From Clonostachys chloroleuca (taxonomy: Eukaryota; Ascomycota; Sordariomycetes; Hypocreales; Bionectriaceae): a stretch of 64,000 bases of DNA. Made by a program: the position numbers and the translations under genes. This document shows, one piece after another, positions 22,620-34,436 of this stretch. Under the pieces are notes generated by a model that had not been told where the DNA came from, did not search any database, and was given only the letters and a program-made list of their open reading frames with translations. Position 1 is the first letter of the stretch. Each line of letters opens with the position of its first letter. The DNA lies in assembly GCA_037952775.1 (NCBI GenBank), contig JBANAY010000004.1:10664001-10728000 (forward strand). Reading direction: 5' to 3'.

Positions 22620-23484
22620 GGTGATTTATTAGAATTGCAAACACGACTTTGAGAATCTATTAGGTTGTCTGCCTACTCAGAAAGCTTGGGACCCTTGTTG
22701 TGGTGCAGGAGACTGTACCGACTTATAATTGATGCCACCTGCCAACTGCGGGGCAGAAAGCCTTGCTTGTTCGGGCACTTTTGGACAAACATACCTAGAG
22801 AGAGGTTGGCAAACCCTGCGTGAGACCAATGAAGGGCCTGTCTCTGTCGACTCAACATCTTAGACGGATTCTCGGCCTCGCGCCGCGTCCGAAGAAGGCA
22901 AGTGGGCTTGGACCCGGAAGGCAAAAGCCCCACGTTTTCGAAGGTCCCGATCTCACACATGACCTCCTCTTGCGGATTGCCTTCCTGCTGAGTGGACACC
23001 AGTCCCATATCTCATTCTCTCCTACATCATCCCTGTCAACTGAACCCTTCCCGAACTGGCGACAAGCCGATCTTACTGTGAAACAATCAGCCCATTATCT
23101 GCTGAGATTGCCCAGGGTCGTAAAGAGAGGGCAAGCACAGTCTTTGGGTGTCGTTCAAGGAGAATAGAAGACATTCACTTCTTATGTTGCCTGATTCCCT
23201 TAAATCTAATTCTACTTGCTTGCTCCTATTTGGCCTTCTTGGTGAACTTGCGTAGCTGGTCACTGCGATTAATCATCCACAGGTCATCGCGTTTATGAAA
23301 GCCATATGGCAGTTGTTCCTCTCCACGATTTATGCTGGGCGAGACATTCAATCATCGCGAGATTCCTCACAAAGTTCAACGTTGCTATTCATCGTTCCAT
23401 TTCTGGCAGATCAATCTTCCCAAATCCTGAGTCGATTCAAATTCGAGGTTGAGGTTGATATAAATGGGATTGAGAAGAAATCCA
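22620..23484. promoter_or_regulatory. upstream region of DAO 2, 3' flank of regulator 2
   Basis: 865 bp with no convincing gene. It contains CAAGTGGGC at 22899-22907, identical to the P450 upstream copy, and at 22928-22948 a CCCC-N8-CGAAGGTCCC block that matches 17 of 21 positions of one upstream of the permease (32877-32897). Both lie about 280-330 bp before the DAO 2 start. Confidence 0.5.
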
Positions 23485-24972
23485 TCACGAGAAACAAGGA
23501 CACCAGCCATTTGCAAGACTCAACTCCATCCAAGACATGACCACTCCACAATCCCGCAAATTCCAGAGTTCTTGCAACAGGTCAATCGACTGCAAGTGCA
23601 CCAGTACGCGGTCAGTCGAGTAAAGGGCCTTGAACTGTACAATGACGTCCTCTCGCAGCGCCGAGTCCTCTGATGTGAGCTCTGCGGCGGCACTCAGCAA
23701 CGGCATCGATTGAAAGTTTGCACAGGGTTCATTCAGAGGTATTTCCAACACCATCCGTATAATCTCCAAAGCGTACGATCTAACAACGTTTTCTGTCCCG
23801 ACTATGAGCCCTTCCGATCCGTCGTCGTCGCATGGGTCAATAATCAGCCGCATGGGATCTGGGAGACGGTGACAGGTTTGATACAGCATCAATAAACCGT
23901 GATTACGGTAGGCTAGGCTTAAGTCATGAAGGCATTTATCATCATCGCGGGGGCACCATTGAACGAGTTGTTCTTCCATGGTCTCCTCGAATTCCGGGTC
24001 TTGGGGCTGTTGCTCGAGAATACGACGGCAATATCTTCCAACGTCGGCCACCTGGGCATATAAAGTGGAGGAAAAGCCTATTATTGGATGGAATAAGTCC
24101 CCATCAAGCTGGACGCTTTGGAGAATATCAGATGTGCTCAGATGAGAGTTGTTTTCCGGGTCGTCGAGGAAGGAGCAGGTCATGTCCCAGTAGAGATACC
24201 ATCCCAGGAGGAACTGCGTGAGGGACTCTTCGCGTATACCCTTTCGAGATAGCATCACCTTGATCAAGGCTCGAGCGCCATCCAAGTGCTCTTTGCCCCA
24301 GGAGTCAGACTGTATCCACGGTGAGGAAGTTCCCAGAAGAAAGATGGTGAGCATTGACGATACTGGGATAGACGTCGCATCGCGAAGTTCTTCCCGGACC
24401 AGTTTCAGCGCACGCCCGCGCTCTTCAAGACACGTTTGCAACCCAGCATTATTAAAGTAGTTTTCGTGGCCAGCACTGACGCTTTGAATGGCGTGAAGGA
24501 GAGAAGGGCTTGTGGTCAGATGCTGCAAGACGGGAAGGGAGAGTGGGTTGTTGTTCCGATCAATGGACCACAACTGGCTCGTCTGCTCAACCCAGTGCTG
24601 CACCAACCGCTTGTCCAATGCGCTATCTCTCGGCCAAGAGTCCAGGACAATCATGTCAGAAAGCCAGGGCATCTCGGTGTGCCATTTTGCGGGCTTGTAG
24701 CTTGCGAGGCAGACGGAACCGCGGCGCTGGCACCGGAGGCAGACAGGGAAGGTTTCGTCGCACTTGACACGTCGGAGACGGCACTGCTTGCAGCCGAAGC
24801 GGCTCTTTGTATGGTGTGGTTTGGGTGTGATTGATTTTGAGGAAATAGGGCAATTGGACTCTGGCGGCGAGGTTGAGGCTGGTGAATTGTGGCACATGGA
24901 TGTAGAGCACTGAGAATCGAGCTCCGCCTGGTATTTGCTGCCCTTCGCAAAGCGCACCCGGTACTGTCCCAT
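23485..24972 (-). CDS. Zn2Cys6 transcription factor 2
   Basis: An intronless 495-residue protein. The zinc-cluster cysteines are 61, 64, 71, 78, 81 and 88. The region after it is helical and aligns along its length with regulator 1: matching RFGCxxCRxRRVKCDETFPVC, HAIQS, CLEERxxAL, YLYWDM, FHPI and LEExL blocks. N-terminal RVRFAKGS also corresponds to RVRFAPVS in regulator 1. Together they are a duplicated regulator pair flanking most of the enzyme genes. Whether they bind the same sites, act as a heterodimer or split the cluster is unknown. No lesion; start chosen at the paralogue-supported N-terminus. Confidence 0.93.
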   Translation of the reverse strand: MGQYRVRFAKGSKYQAELDSQCSTSMCHNSPASTSPPESNCPISSKSITPKPHHTKSRFGCKQCRLRRVKCDETFPVCLRCQRRGSVCLASYKPAKWHTEMPWLSDMIVLDSWPRDSALDKRLVQHWVEQTSQLWSIDRNNNPLSLPVLQHLTTSPSLLHAIQSVSAGHENYFNNAGLQTCLEERGRALKLVREELRDATSIPVSSMLTIFLLGTSSPWIQSDSWGKEHLDGARALIKVMLSRKGIREESLTQFLLGWYLYWDMTCSFLDDPENNSHLSTSDILQSVQLDGDLFHPIIGFSSTLYAQVADVGRYCRRILEQQPQDPEFEETMEEQLVQWCPRDDDKCLHDLSLAYRNHGLLMLYQTCHRLPDPMRLIIDPCDDDGSEGLIVGTENVVRSYALEIIRMVLEIPLNEPCANFQSMPLLSAAAELTSEDSALREDVIVQFKALYSTDRVLVHLQSIDLLQELWNLRDCGVVMSWMELSLANGWCPCFS

Positions 24973-26619
24973 TGTGAATGCTTTGCCGGGATAACCGGAT
25001 TGAGAAGGAGATTCCGCTGTGGGATTGGAGGGATGGCTTGGGATTGTGCTTGGGCAGGGAGTGCTGATCTCCTACATGAGTGAAGAAGATGCTGGTGAGT
25101 TGCGTGTGGTGCAGGCGAGGAACTTGGAAGGAGAGGGGTTGACCTTCAGCTGATTGTCCACATGCCATGGAGGCCTGTGATAGATAACCGAGCTCCACAG
25201 CCGATCAAAGGCGGGGGAGCATGCCATGAATCGTGTTAATTCTGTGGAGGTGGCCCACCCCCACAAACAAGCCACTTCGAGTGCGCCCCAAAGGGCCAAA
25301 ATGACTCAGTCCTTTCTTTGGTGATTTGGAGCAAACACTGAGTCGCCATTAGAAAGACAAAGAGCTGCCGAGACCGGCCATTAGACTCAGCGACGGCTTT
25401 CTCCGTAGACCGAAATACATACCCTACCGAGCGGAGAGTGTTTTCTTCAATTTGTTTCTTCCCCACCCCCCCCCCCCCCTACCGGGCCAAGAAAATAAAT
25501 TCCAATGATATCGTTAGCCCAAAACTGTGATCGGGCTTGCCCCGGTGCCACTTTCAACTGTCTAGATATCACGGAGCTTATCAGTCAGTCGAGGTTCGAT
25601 AAAGAAACATGGAAGATAAGGGCCAGCAATAAATCTCACTTATCAAATGTCACTAGCTCGTTTGTTGTAATCATCCTTTATCGGAGTCCTTGCTCGCGCC
25701 AGGGGTCAAAGGAATGAGCCATCCAGCATACAGTATTCAATCACCCCCTCGTTTATGAGCCAAGGTAGGAAACCAGCCCATTTTAAGTCGATACCTCTCT
25801 CCTCCAGGTCCCTCTGCACAAGTCTTGGCTCGTTGCCTCCACAGCCTTTCGCACTCTTCCCGATTTGGTTTCTCCTCGACGACTTCGTCGCGGACTTGGT
25901 TATCACTTCGAAGGCATCAAATGGAAAGACATCACTGGATGCTAGCTGGCCTCCATGCTGTTGTTTCCATGCCAACATTGTGGATCTCCACTCTTGAAAG
26001 GTGCTTATAGGGTAGGCTAAATCCCCTTTTACCCTATACTCCCCGAGTAGCCAGCATCAATCCCCATCCGACAATGCCAGGGGAATCATATTCAACGGTG
26101 AGATCTTGAAGGCCCTGATAGTGATTTATAATGTTTTTAATGTTGGAAGATGTGTAACCTAGGAGACGTAGTCGGTACTTAGCAGCTCTTTAGTTTTATG
26201 AAGACACTACCCACTGCATTGTTGAGGTGCCAGTAACCATACATGATCATACAACGTCCTAATATCTTATTTAATTTACAAGAAGCTGTTCTATCTTGAC
26301 ACCCGACGCCTAAAACGCTGCACATTCGACCCAAACCCGAATATTAATTCCTAGATCTGCGATAATAACTTATCATAGCTTGGTACCGCGATCCGGGGAT
26401 TGAATGATATTTCGGGATAACCTGATTTGTTGAAATGACCAATGCCATCGCACGTGGAGATTCTCAAGGGAGGGAAAATTCATAATATCATAGGAGTAGA
26501 CTCAGTCGTAATAGTCCATGTAGAATGTGAGTAAAGAGTTGCCACTGATAAGTTAGGGTCATGAATGTGATTGATGTAATAGTAGCATGTCTATATAGAC
26601 TTTAAATCGCATTGCTAGT
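24973..26619. promoter_or_regulatory. long intergenic region upstream of regulator 2
   Basis: 1.65 kb with no recognised gene. Upstream of regulator 2 is CACTTCGAGTG at 25273-25283, a short palindrome related to the CACTTG motif. A run of 14 C occurs at 25466-25479. A minus-strand open frame at 25706-25978 (90 codons) resembles nothing I know. DNA around 26100-26600 is AT-rich. Confidence 0.4.
25466..25479. repeat. C14 homopolymer
   Basis: Fourteen consecutive C in the regulator 2 upstream region, preceded by a CCCCA. It is prone to length change and to sequencing error. Confidence 0.8.
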
Positions 26620-27633
26620 TCAAAGTTTATTGGCAGATTGAACCGGGGAGTAGGTACGAATAAACCCTGGGATCGTCTGCAACTCGCTGTCCTGCCCACG
26701 GCGCCCTCGCGCTCTGGATGCTTCCTTCTTCAAACCCCTCGATTCTACTAGCAAATTGTCATCTGTAGGTTGTCCATTGCAATAGTTTCCCTTGATATAG
26801 AGACAGTAGCTGCGAAGTCCATTGACTTCCTTGGTTTTGCCTGGGGTAGCCGCCTTCATTGGCTCCAGCTCTGGGATTGACCTGGCAACAGTTGTACCCG
26901 TAAAGGTATTGTAGGCATCTGCGACATCTTGGAGGCTAGTGTAATCTGAAATGGCCCAGATGGTCCTTTTGTCATATTTTGCAGGATTGAGAAGGACCGC
27001 ATGGACAACATCTCCATAGTCATCTCGAACGGACGTCCAGGGGATTCGGTTGTTGGGCATGGGGAAGATCTTGAGGCTCAGGTAGCCTTCCTTGTCTGGA
27101 ATGGTTGCAAACCCCCCAAACGCCTTCCCGTACGTCTCCATCCAGAATATGTCCATTGCCCAGCCAATATTGACCTCGATGAAGGATTCAAAACCAGCAC
27201 GGCGACCGTAGTTGGCAATGGCGTTCTTGTTATCGAATGATAGAATGGAAACTTCTCCCTTTGTAAGGCGATTAGCCTCAGGCAACCCGGAAAAGGCAAA
27301 ATTTTTGACGCCTTGCCTCATGGCAGCGTCAATGACAAGCTTCCCCATGGCCGACTCGGGAGGCCCAATCTCGTTCTTGAAGTTGGCATCATCGGAATCT
27401 GTGTTGAGGAAGACGGCATAGACACCTCTGAAGGCAGCGTCCAGTTCATCAGAGTTCCAGGAGTTGGCCTTAACAACGTCAAATCCCTCGTCAATGCGTC
27501 GCTTGGCTTTGGCTGTTGTTGTGTCCCGGGTGGTCAGCCTCACGCGCCACTCGGGGTTGTCTTGAAGACTCCGAGCAACAGAGCCTCCCACCATACCGGT
27601 ACCACCGATAACCACGACAAGCTTTTTGGACAT
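26620..27633 (-). CDS. NmrA-like protein 2
   Basis: An intronless 337-residue protein. VVVIGGTGMVGGSVARSL is a Rossmann NAD(P)-binding start (GGTGMVG), followed by the NmrA-type RLTTRD segment that contacts the nucleotide phosphate. Family members are either NADPH/NADP sensors, such as the nitrogen-metabolite repressor NmrA, or small reductases; the sequence does not decide. It is a different branch from NmrA-like 1 and 3, which start with GSGD/GFGD loops. It ends SANKL; NKL is only a weak peroxisomal-type tripeptide. It is divergent from the GMC oxidoreductase across a 900-bp promoter region. No lesion. Confidence 0.88.
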   Translation of the reverse strand: MSKKLVVVIGGTGMVGGSVARSLQDNPEWRVRLTTRDTTTAKAKRRIDEGFDVVKANSWNSDELDAAFRGVYAVFLNTDSDDANFKNEIGPPESAMGKLVIDAAMRQGVKNFAFSGLPEANRLTKGEVSILSFDNKNAIANYGRRAGFESFIEVNIGWAMDIFWMETYGKAFGGFATIPDKEGYLSLKIFPMPNNRIPWTSVRDDYGDVVHAVLLNPAKYDKRTIWAISDYTSLQDVADAYNTFTGTTVARSIPELEPMKAATPGKTKEVNGLRSYCLYIKGNYCNGQPTDDNLLVESRGLKKEASRARGRRGQDSELQTIPGFIRTYSPVQSANKL

Positions 27634-28532
27634 TTGGAATGTGATGGCGATATTGTTTCAGCAGTCGAGTAATATCATACAAGATAGCACTTGTAACAAA
27701 CTGTGCTCTGGGCTATAGAAGCGAATGAATCTCGACTGAGAACCTCTGGCAGTTTTCTCAATTGAATTCTTATAGTCTTGTTCTTGTCCAAAGGTTTGCC
27801 GTCGGAAAGTCATCCGTTAGTAAGGTAGGATCTGCGAGGCATGAGCATTCGTGATGCAAGTTGATCCGAATGGTCTCGGTCCGCGGCTGGAACAGGAAAT
27901 ATAGGCCCACCGGGCATATCCAGGTCAGCTTTGTACATGCCTACACCTGTAGGTTGGAGTCGGGTCCCGGGGAGCCCGAGTCAGCATATCTGGCCCTCAC
28001 TTTAACGGTGATGAAGTCGAAGGAGGGGAATGGGACATGGGAGAGAGTACGTACTCCTTCCATTTCAGGCGGATAAACGACGAGCTCCCATTGGCTGCGA
28101 CAATCCCGTCCCCAGTGAGGGGTCCAGGTGGGGAAAGCTCCCCACAATGAAGGGTCCGTGTTGCGCCCCGCTTATTTTCTGCGCACTGTGTCAGAAATTC
28201 TTTCCCTCTTTGGCAACAACGCTTAGCTGCGAGCTGAATGCTGTAGGTATGATTCCGCGTAAACCTGGTCGACAATCGGCTTTCAGATATTGAAGTGTCG
28301 TTGCATGGATGGCGAAGTGCTCTAGAACTTGCTGTTTTTGCCTTCTCCATGCATGTCGTTCGGGACCAACCGGTCTTGAATGTGCTTGACAAGCGGTGTC
28401 TCATCCTGATGCACATATAAAGAGCCTTTGGGAGATCAAAACAGACACTGGCTAGAATAAAGCTACTTATCAAGCCCTCTTTCTTCATTTTCTGTCTTTC
28501 TCACTACCAGACTACTCTGTTCCAAACTAGCC
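27634..28532. promoter_or_regulatory. divergent NmrA-like 2 / GMC promoter
   Basis: 899 bp. A TATA box (TATAAAG, 28416-28422) lies 117 bp before the GMC start. A shortened form of the CCCC...GAAGG-x-TCC motif occurs at 28140-28157. No gene seen. Confidence 0.5.
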
Positions 28533-30223
28533 ATGACAATCGTTGAAGATCTGTCCGGCCAACGCCGGTATGACTATGTCATTGTTGGCGGGGGTACTGC
28601 TGGCTGTGTCGTCGCCAGTAGACTTGCGGAGACCCTCCCCTATGCCAACATCATCATGATTGAGGGAGGTGCAAGTGATTTCGGCAACGAAAACATTCTC
28701 AACCTCAAGGGCCTAGTCGACCTCTGGGGTTCCGAAGACTATGACTACGAGTATCGGTCTGTCCCACAGCCATTCGGTAAGGCTGCAATCGCACACACTT
28801 TCAACACAGCCTTCAACAGTTGAGCATACTAATCACCTTGTCTCTAGGTAATAGCAACATTCTCCATTCCCGAGCCAAGATGTTGGGAGGCTGCTCAAGC
28901 CACAACGGGGGCATCTCCTTCATTCCATTCGAACTTGACCTGGCCAGATGGCAGAAGCTGGGCGCCACTGGTTGGAGTCACGCCGACATGGTGCGTCTCT
29001 ACAACAAGCTTCGTGTCAACATTATCCCCGTCGACGACCGCCACCGCAGCCAGCTGGTCAAGGATTGGATCACAACCTGCTCTAACCTCTTCAACGTTCC
29101 CATCGTCAAAGACTTTAACCAGGAGATTGCTCGGAACGGGAAGCTTACCCCGGCAACTGGCTTCCTTAGTGTCTCGTACACCCCCGAGAATAACCACCGG
29201 AGCAGCGCAAGTGTGGCCTACATACATCCCATCTTGCGAGGAGATGAACACCGGCCCAACTTGACCATCCTCCAAAAGACTCGCGTCATGAAGATTTTGA
29301 TTAGAGACCAAACAGCGGTCGGTGTCAGGGTCAAAACGGACGCCGGAAAGAGTTTTAATGTTGGTGCAAGCAGAGAAGTGATTCTCACAGCTGGTGCTAT
29401 TGATACTCCCCGTCTCATGCTTTTGTCTGGTCTCGGCCCACGTTCTCAGCTGGAATCACTCAACATACCCGTCGTGAAGGATCTTCCCGGGGTAGGGGAG
29501 AATCTGCAAGACCACGTCGAGAGCATGTACATGTGGGAGCTCAACGAGAAAACCCCACCTGAACAAGTGGCCAATGGGTCCGAGGCCAGCTTGGTGCTCC
29601 GGCGCGAGGTCCTAAACGCCAGAGGAGATGATGGCGATGCGATCGACACCATGTTCCACATGTTCACTGTCCCGTTTGACATGTACACGAAGCCCATGGG
29701 CTACGAAACCCCCAAGCATGCCTTTTGCGTCATCCCCTACAATCCAAGGCCCGCTTCTGTCGGTCGAATGTATCTCAAGTCGGCCGACCCGAATGAGAAA
29801 CCAGCCCTAGACCAGCGGTACTTTAGCGATTCCGAGGGCTACGACAAGGATACGAATCTGTTTATGCTCAAAGCGGCGCGAAAGATGGCGCAGGCGGGGC
29901 CTTTCAAGAACTATCTGAAACGAGAGATTGCGCCGGGCCCCAAGGTTACCACGGATGAGCAGCTTTGCGAGTACGGGCGCAAGGTCTCAAACACAGTCTA
30001 TCATCCCTGTGGAACAGCCAAGCTGGGAGACCTCAGGGACGATCCCATGGCCGTGGTGGATCCAGAGCTCAGGGTTCGAGGAATCAAGAGCCTGCGTGTC
30101 GCCGACGCGAGTGTATTCCCATGCATGACATCAATCAACCCCATGGTGACGGTTCTTTGCATTGGGGAGAAGGCGGCGGAGTTGATTGTTGCAGACTCCA
30201 AAGGGCTGAGCGCGGTACTGTAG
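28533..30223 (+). CDS. GMC-family oxidoreductase (choline-dehydrogenase-like)
   Basis: Two exons (28533-28776, 28848-30223), intron 71 nt with ACTAAT branch, give 539 residues. The FAD-binding loop VIVGGGTAGCVVASRLAE is at about 16-33, the second GMC signature (TAGAIDTPRLMLLSGLGP) in the middle, and the C-terminal catalytic His467 (YHPCGTAKLG) and Asn512 (SINPMV) are both present. The enzyme should oxidise an alcohol, such as choline-, aryl- or glucose-type substrates, to the aldehyde or ketone. No signal peptide is seen, so it acts inside the cell, unlike secreted aryl-alcohol oxidases. AATAAA at 30289-30294 follows the gene. It may make the aldehyde consumed by one of the ALDHs (inference). 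Confidence 0.94.
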
Positions 30224-30695
30224 ATTTTAAGTGTAGAGTCTTCTTCCATACGTGCTACATACATTTTGTACCTACATAGCTTTGAGAGAATAAATGTTGC
30301 ATTTATTAGGAGAGCTCTGATTCTATTTCCCTTCATTTAGACACCAATATTAGCAGTCAAAGCGGTATTGGCAAACACACTCGCTTCTCAAATTGAAGCT
30401 TGATCCAATCCAAGTTGGTGACTAAAACGGCTTTGGAATAGGCAAAACATCTTATGGGAGAAGCCATTGAAGCTTCATTGCCGCTTTGAGTTCAGTCACA
30501 ATCAGGCTGGAACGTAGGGATGGTGACTTCAGGGCACGACAAGGCTCACCCGCCAAATGGTCTGACGGGTAGGAACAGATATTGTTATTTGTATGAAGAA
30601 TATGTACAGGCTCAGACATCCACGTAATTCCGACAGATTTACATGCTTTCTTGTTCATCTTAGTAAGAGCTCGTCTCCTAGTCGTTTCAGATGGT
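30224..30695. other. convergent 3' intergenic region
   Basis: 472 bp between the 3' ends of the GMC gene (+) and the permease (-). AATAAA at 30289-30294 is a likely polyadenylation signal. No gene seen. Confidence 0.4.
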
Positions 30696-32524
30696 TCACT
30701 GTTCGTGCTCCCGGGCAACAACAGGGTTACCACTGTGCCTAAAGCCATGTCGAGCTCTGAAAACCCAGTCCAAAGCCCCATACGCAAAAGCAATTATATA
30801 GAGAACTGAAATATAGTTCATATCTTGATGTTTTGTAACAGTCAGCAGAGCTGTTCTCAGGACGATGGCAATGGGTATGGTGGATACTTACTTGTTGCAG
30901 TAGCTGGCATTACGAATGGGAATGAATACATAACGATAGTAAAGAGGCAGAAAACCAAGGTAATGATCTTGGCGATGACTCCAAGGACTCCGAGATGGAA
31001 GGGACCCTTGGGTTGATTTTTGCCCCTCCATATGGAACTGGCAATGGGGATCAAATAAGTCAAATATGGAAAGACAATAACACCAGTAATGAGGCTATAT
31101 AAATGTCAGTGATTCGTGAGAGAAGAAATTCAATCCCCGAGTACAAACATACCTGGCGAAAGCCGTGCTGGAAGCAATGTAGATCAGGGTCAAAACGATC
31201 ACAATGCAGACAGAAAGGATATGAGCGTTCAATGGCACGTTGGTCTTGGGATGGACTTGGGACCATATCCTTGAGAACGGCATGCCCTTGTCCCGAGCAA
31301 AAGCCCAGCACATTCGGCTCTGGTATGCCTGTTGGGGAAAGAGAGAGAAGATATAGGCAAGTGTGATAAAGGAGACGGCAGTGATGGCTGCGTTTTGGTT
31401 CTGGAACGACACATTGAGGAGCTCAATTAGAGGAATCCTGGTTGGAGTGTTCAAAACGCGATCGTACTCGGTCATGCTGTACAAGATTCCGCAAGCGAAT
31501 GGAAAGGCGGTACAAAAGCCAATGCAGACTGTGAATATAATGGCTCTAGGAACGTTGCGGGCTGGGTTGGGGGTTTCTTCGGCCAAGTGTGCTGCACTAT
31601 CAAGGAAAGCAAAAGGAAAGTTGGCATTGATCAGACCGACGACAAAGGCGATTCCGTCTGATGCCCATCCACTCGAGTTTTCGAGGGTCGCGAAGATGAA
31701 TGTAGCGTCCGTATGAGCGTGTGACCGGACGGGAATGACAATGGTCAGGGCAATGCAAGTGAGGAGGCTTACCCAAAGGCCGACGATGACACTGGTTGCA
31801 ATGGCCTTTGTCCAGAGGTTGAGGATGGCTCCGATGAGATTCATGGCAACAGCCAACAAGTAGATGCGCCATTCGCTTATGTCACTAATCGTGGTCAGTC
31901 AATGTGAATGTCGGCAGAGGCACCAATCGGGCCTGTTGATGGTCTCTTACACTGATGGGCACGCAAGCTTGATGCACCCAAAGACGAACTGGCTGACAGC
32001 AATGGAGGAGCTAGCTGTGACACAGTAGGCAGCAAATAGATTACATACTCCCGTTATGTATGCTGCCACACGAGACACCTTCTTGGGAGCGAGCGTCAGT
32101 GCCCAATAATACTGCCCGCCAGAGGTGGGCATGGCACTGATCAGCTCGCTGAGCGAAATGGCCACAAAGATGTTGAGAATAAACATCAGAATCAGCCCAT
32201 AGGTGATGCTGGCAGGTCCGGCAGCGGTGATTCCCGAGGTGAACCCAGATGCGACACCAAGCCATGAGTTGGTCACCGTGAAGGCGCTGCAGATCAGCTG
32301 AAACGGGGAGAATTCGCGTTTCATCTGGGGATTGTAGCCCATTTCTGTCCAGAAGCGTATTAGGCAAATACTATAGAAACCAAGGACTTGGCAGGTGAGG
32401 ATGTAAACACACGTTCGAGGAAGAAGTCGTCATTCATGGTTATCTCGTCCGTCCCAGAACCAGACAAGGCCACCTCGTCAACGACACCTGTCGAAGGTTT
32501 GGGTTGTTTGGGTGATTCTTCCAT
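30696..32524 (-). CDS. amino-acid/amine permease (APC superfamily)
   Basis: Five exons (32524-32413, 32344-31951, 31884-31153, 31094-30892, 30823-30696) join in frame to 522 residues. Introns of 68, 66, 58 and 68 nt all have good branch points. The hydrophilic N-terminus is followed by about 12 membrane segments. GVASGFTSGITAAGPASITYG in the first pair, the MPTSGGQYYW motif and HLAEETPNPARNVPRAI are typical of fungal GABA/choline/polyamine permeases (UGA4/HNM1-like). It is expected in the plasma membrane as an uptake carrier for an amino acid, amine or quaternary amine. Its presence supports import rather than export as the cluster's transport step. An inverted CCAAT box at 32642-32646 lies about 118 bp upstream. 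Confidence 0.93.
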
Positions 32525-34436
32525 GGTCTTCAAAAGTATGATGGAAAAATTCGATATGCGGAGTTGTCAAGAGGTATACAAGTTTTTGGGCTCAGTAGAA
32601 GGGTTGAGAAAGTTCAGTCGAAGAGGTTATGATGTCCAGCCATTGGGTTAATAAAGAGCCAGGCGATAGCCACGGAGCGAAGTTATCTACAATGGCGAGG
32701 CTAGTATCTCTTCAAACCACCTACCTACCTTAGGTGGTCGTATCCACGCGCAGCGCAGTCCTTCCCCCCAGTAGTCAGGGGGGATTCTAGGGGAAGCGGT
32801 TGCGTTCTAGATTGACGGGAAAGTCGGCTGCGGGCGTTGGCTCGCTCCTCGTCGAAAAAAGGCAGGTGGATCTTCTCCCCGCACTTGCGAAGGTCCCATT
32901 GATCTATTTAAGTTTGGTAGTGACACTCGAAGTTGGCCAGACCCATTTTAGCAGACACGCCAACTGATGGCTGACCAATCCTGCACATGGTAAACCGCGA
33001 GATCGAGCCTCAAAGGACCCTGTATCAAAGACACTCACTGGCCAACTTGTGATTCGACATGGCGTCTAACAGTCACACACTCATGCAACCATGATCCACG
33101 CATTCTTGGGCATGGGGCGAAGACAATGCAGAAGGTCGAGATGGAGAATTGGGGACAGTTATAACCTTCGGTTTCGTGGGAAACTGTCAAGTGCTTTGTC
33201 CTTCTGGGTATCTCAAGTCTCCTGTTCCAACGATCCTGCAACAAGACAAGGTGCCGAGGTGAGTGGGGGACACCACCTTGGCTACTTGAGTCAGGCAACG
33301 ACTGACGTGCCGTGCCCTACCCTATGGATGCATTAATTCCCCCAGATTCTTTCCAGATGAGGCCAGAGACCGACATATGGCAGGGGCAACGACCCTCAGT
33401 TGTTACCAAATGATACAATGGCACATGACCACTACACTCTGCTCAAGTCCAAGCCCAGAGCTCTTTCGAGCTAACTTGATCCTAACAAATATGTTCTCCA
33501 ATGCCACGAAAATTATATATTAGGTTAATCTATCAGATTGAACCATGATTTTGGTAGCTGAGGATCAAACCGTCGCTGAGCTAACAGAAGAATTCGCTGT
33601 GACCTGTTTTCATCCTGATCAATCATCACGCCAAGCTACGAAACCCAAGTTCTTCGAGCAAGATGGGAATCATATACTAAAGCGGGGACAATCACGCATT
33701 TTGCCACTCATCATACCATTAGCAGTGGAAATTCGTCCAGCTGAGGTACAATTTCTAACAATACCTACATACATACATTTAGAATTCACGCTACCACGGT
33801 GTTCGTGATTAGCTAGCCTACGTTCCCTTCTGGGACGCAACACGAGATGGATTCCACACCTCCCCAAGACGGGTCCTTCCCCACCTTGGTCTCCGTTGAT
33901 AAGAAACTTATAGGTACCCATGGATAGATATAGACTGGCCTTGGTAGACAGTACTTTCATGGACCCTCAGCTCAGGACAGAGGGCACACATGGCTAAGGT
34001 AGTTTGTTGCGTCTCCTCGGGTCCCACCTCAGGCCCGCATCGTATCAAAGGGGCGTTTCTATTACGTCAAGGATGTCCGGAACGTAGCTGTATCGTGATT
34101 TATTGGCCAATCTTTATCGAGGTATTTCAACTTGCTTGCCTGAAGGGGATTAGACCAGGACGGCATTAATTGTTCTGTTGAGCCAATCTTCATGCTATGA
34201 ACCAAGCCCTCCTGCAACTGGCTCGCTCTCCTACCATACTGGGCATGTGTATGCAAGAGAGAAGCGGGGCAGTAAATCAAAGGCCATGAATCCAATTCTG
34301 CGACTTCTAGCCTCAAGACTCTTTATCCATGCCGATTACTAGATATGATCTTATCTCATGTACGTCCACGGAACGCTGGGGAACGAAGCGCCGACTCAGT
34401 ATCCATATCTCAGGACCTCTCCAAGCATTATTCACC
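32525..34436. promoter_or_regulatory. divergent permease / NmrA-like 3 intergenic region
   Basis: 1.9 kb without a recognised gene. The permease side holds GCACTTGCG (32881-32889) inside a CCCC-N8-CGAAGGTCCC block at 32877-32897, 355-375 bp before the start, and a CCAAT box. The NmrA 3 side has ACGGGTCC near 33867. Small open frames at 33545-33808 and 33670-33960 show no family features. Confidence 0.45.
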
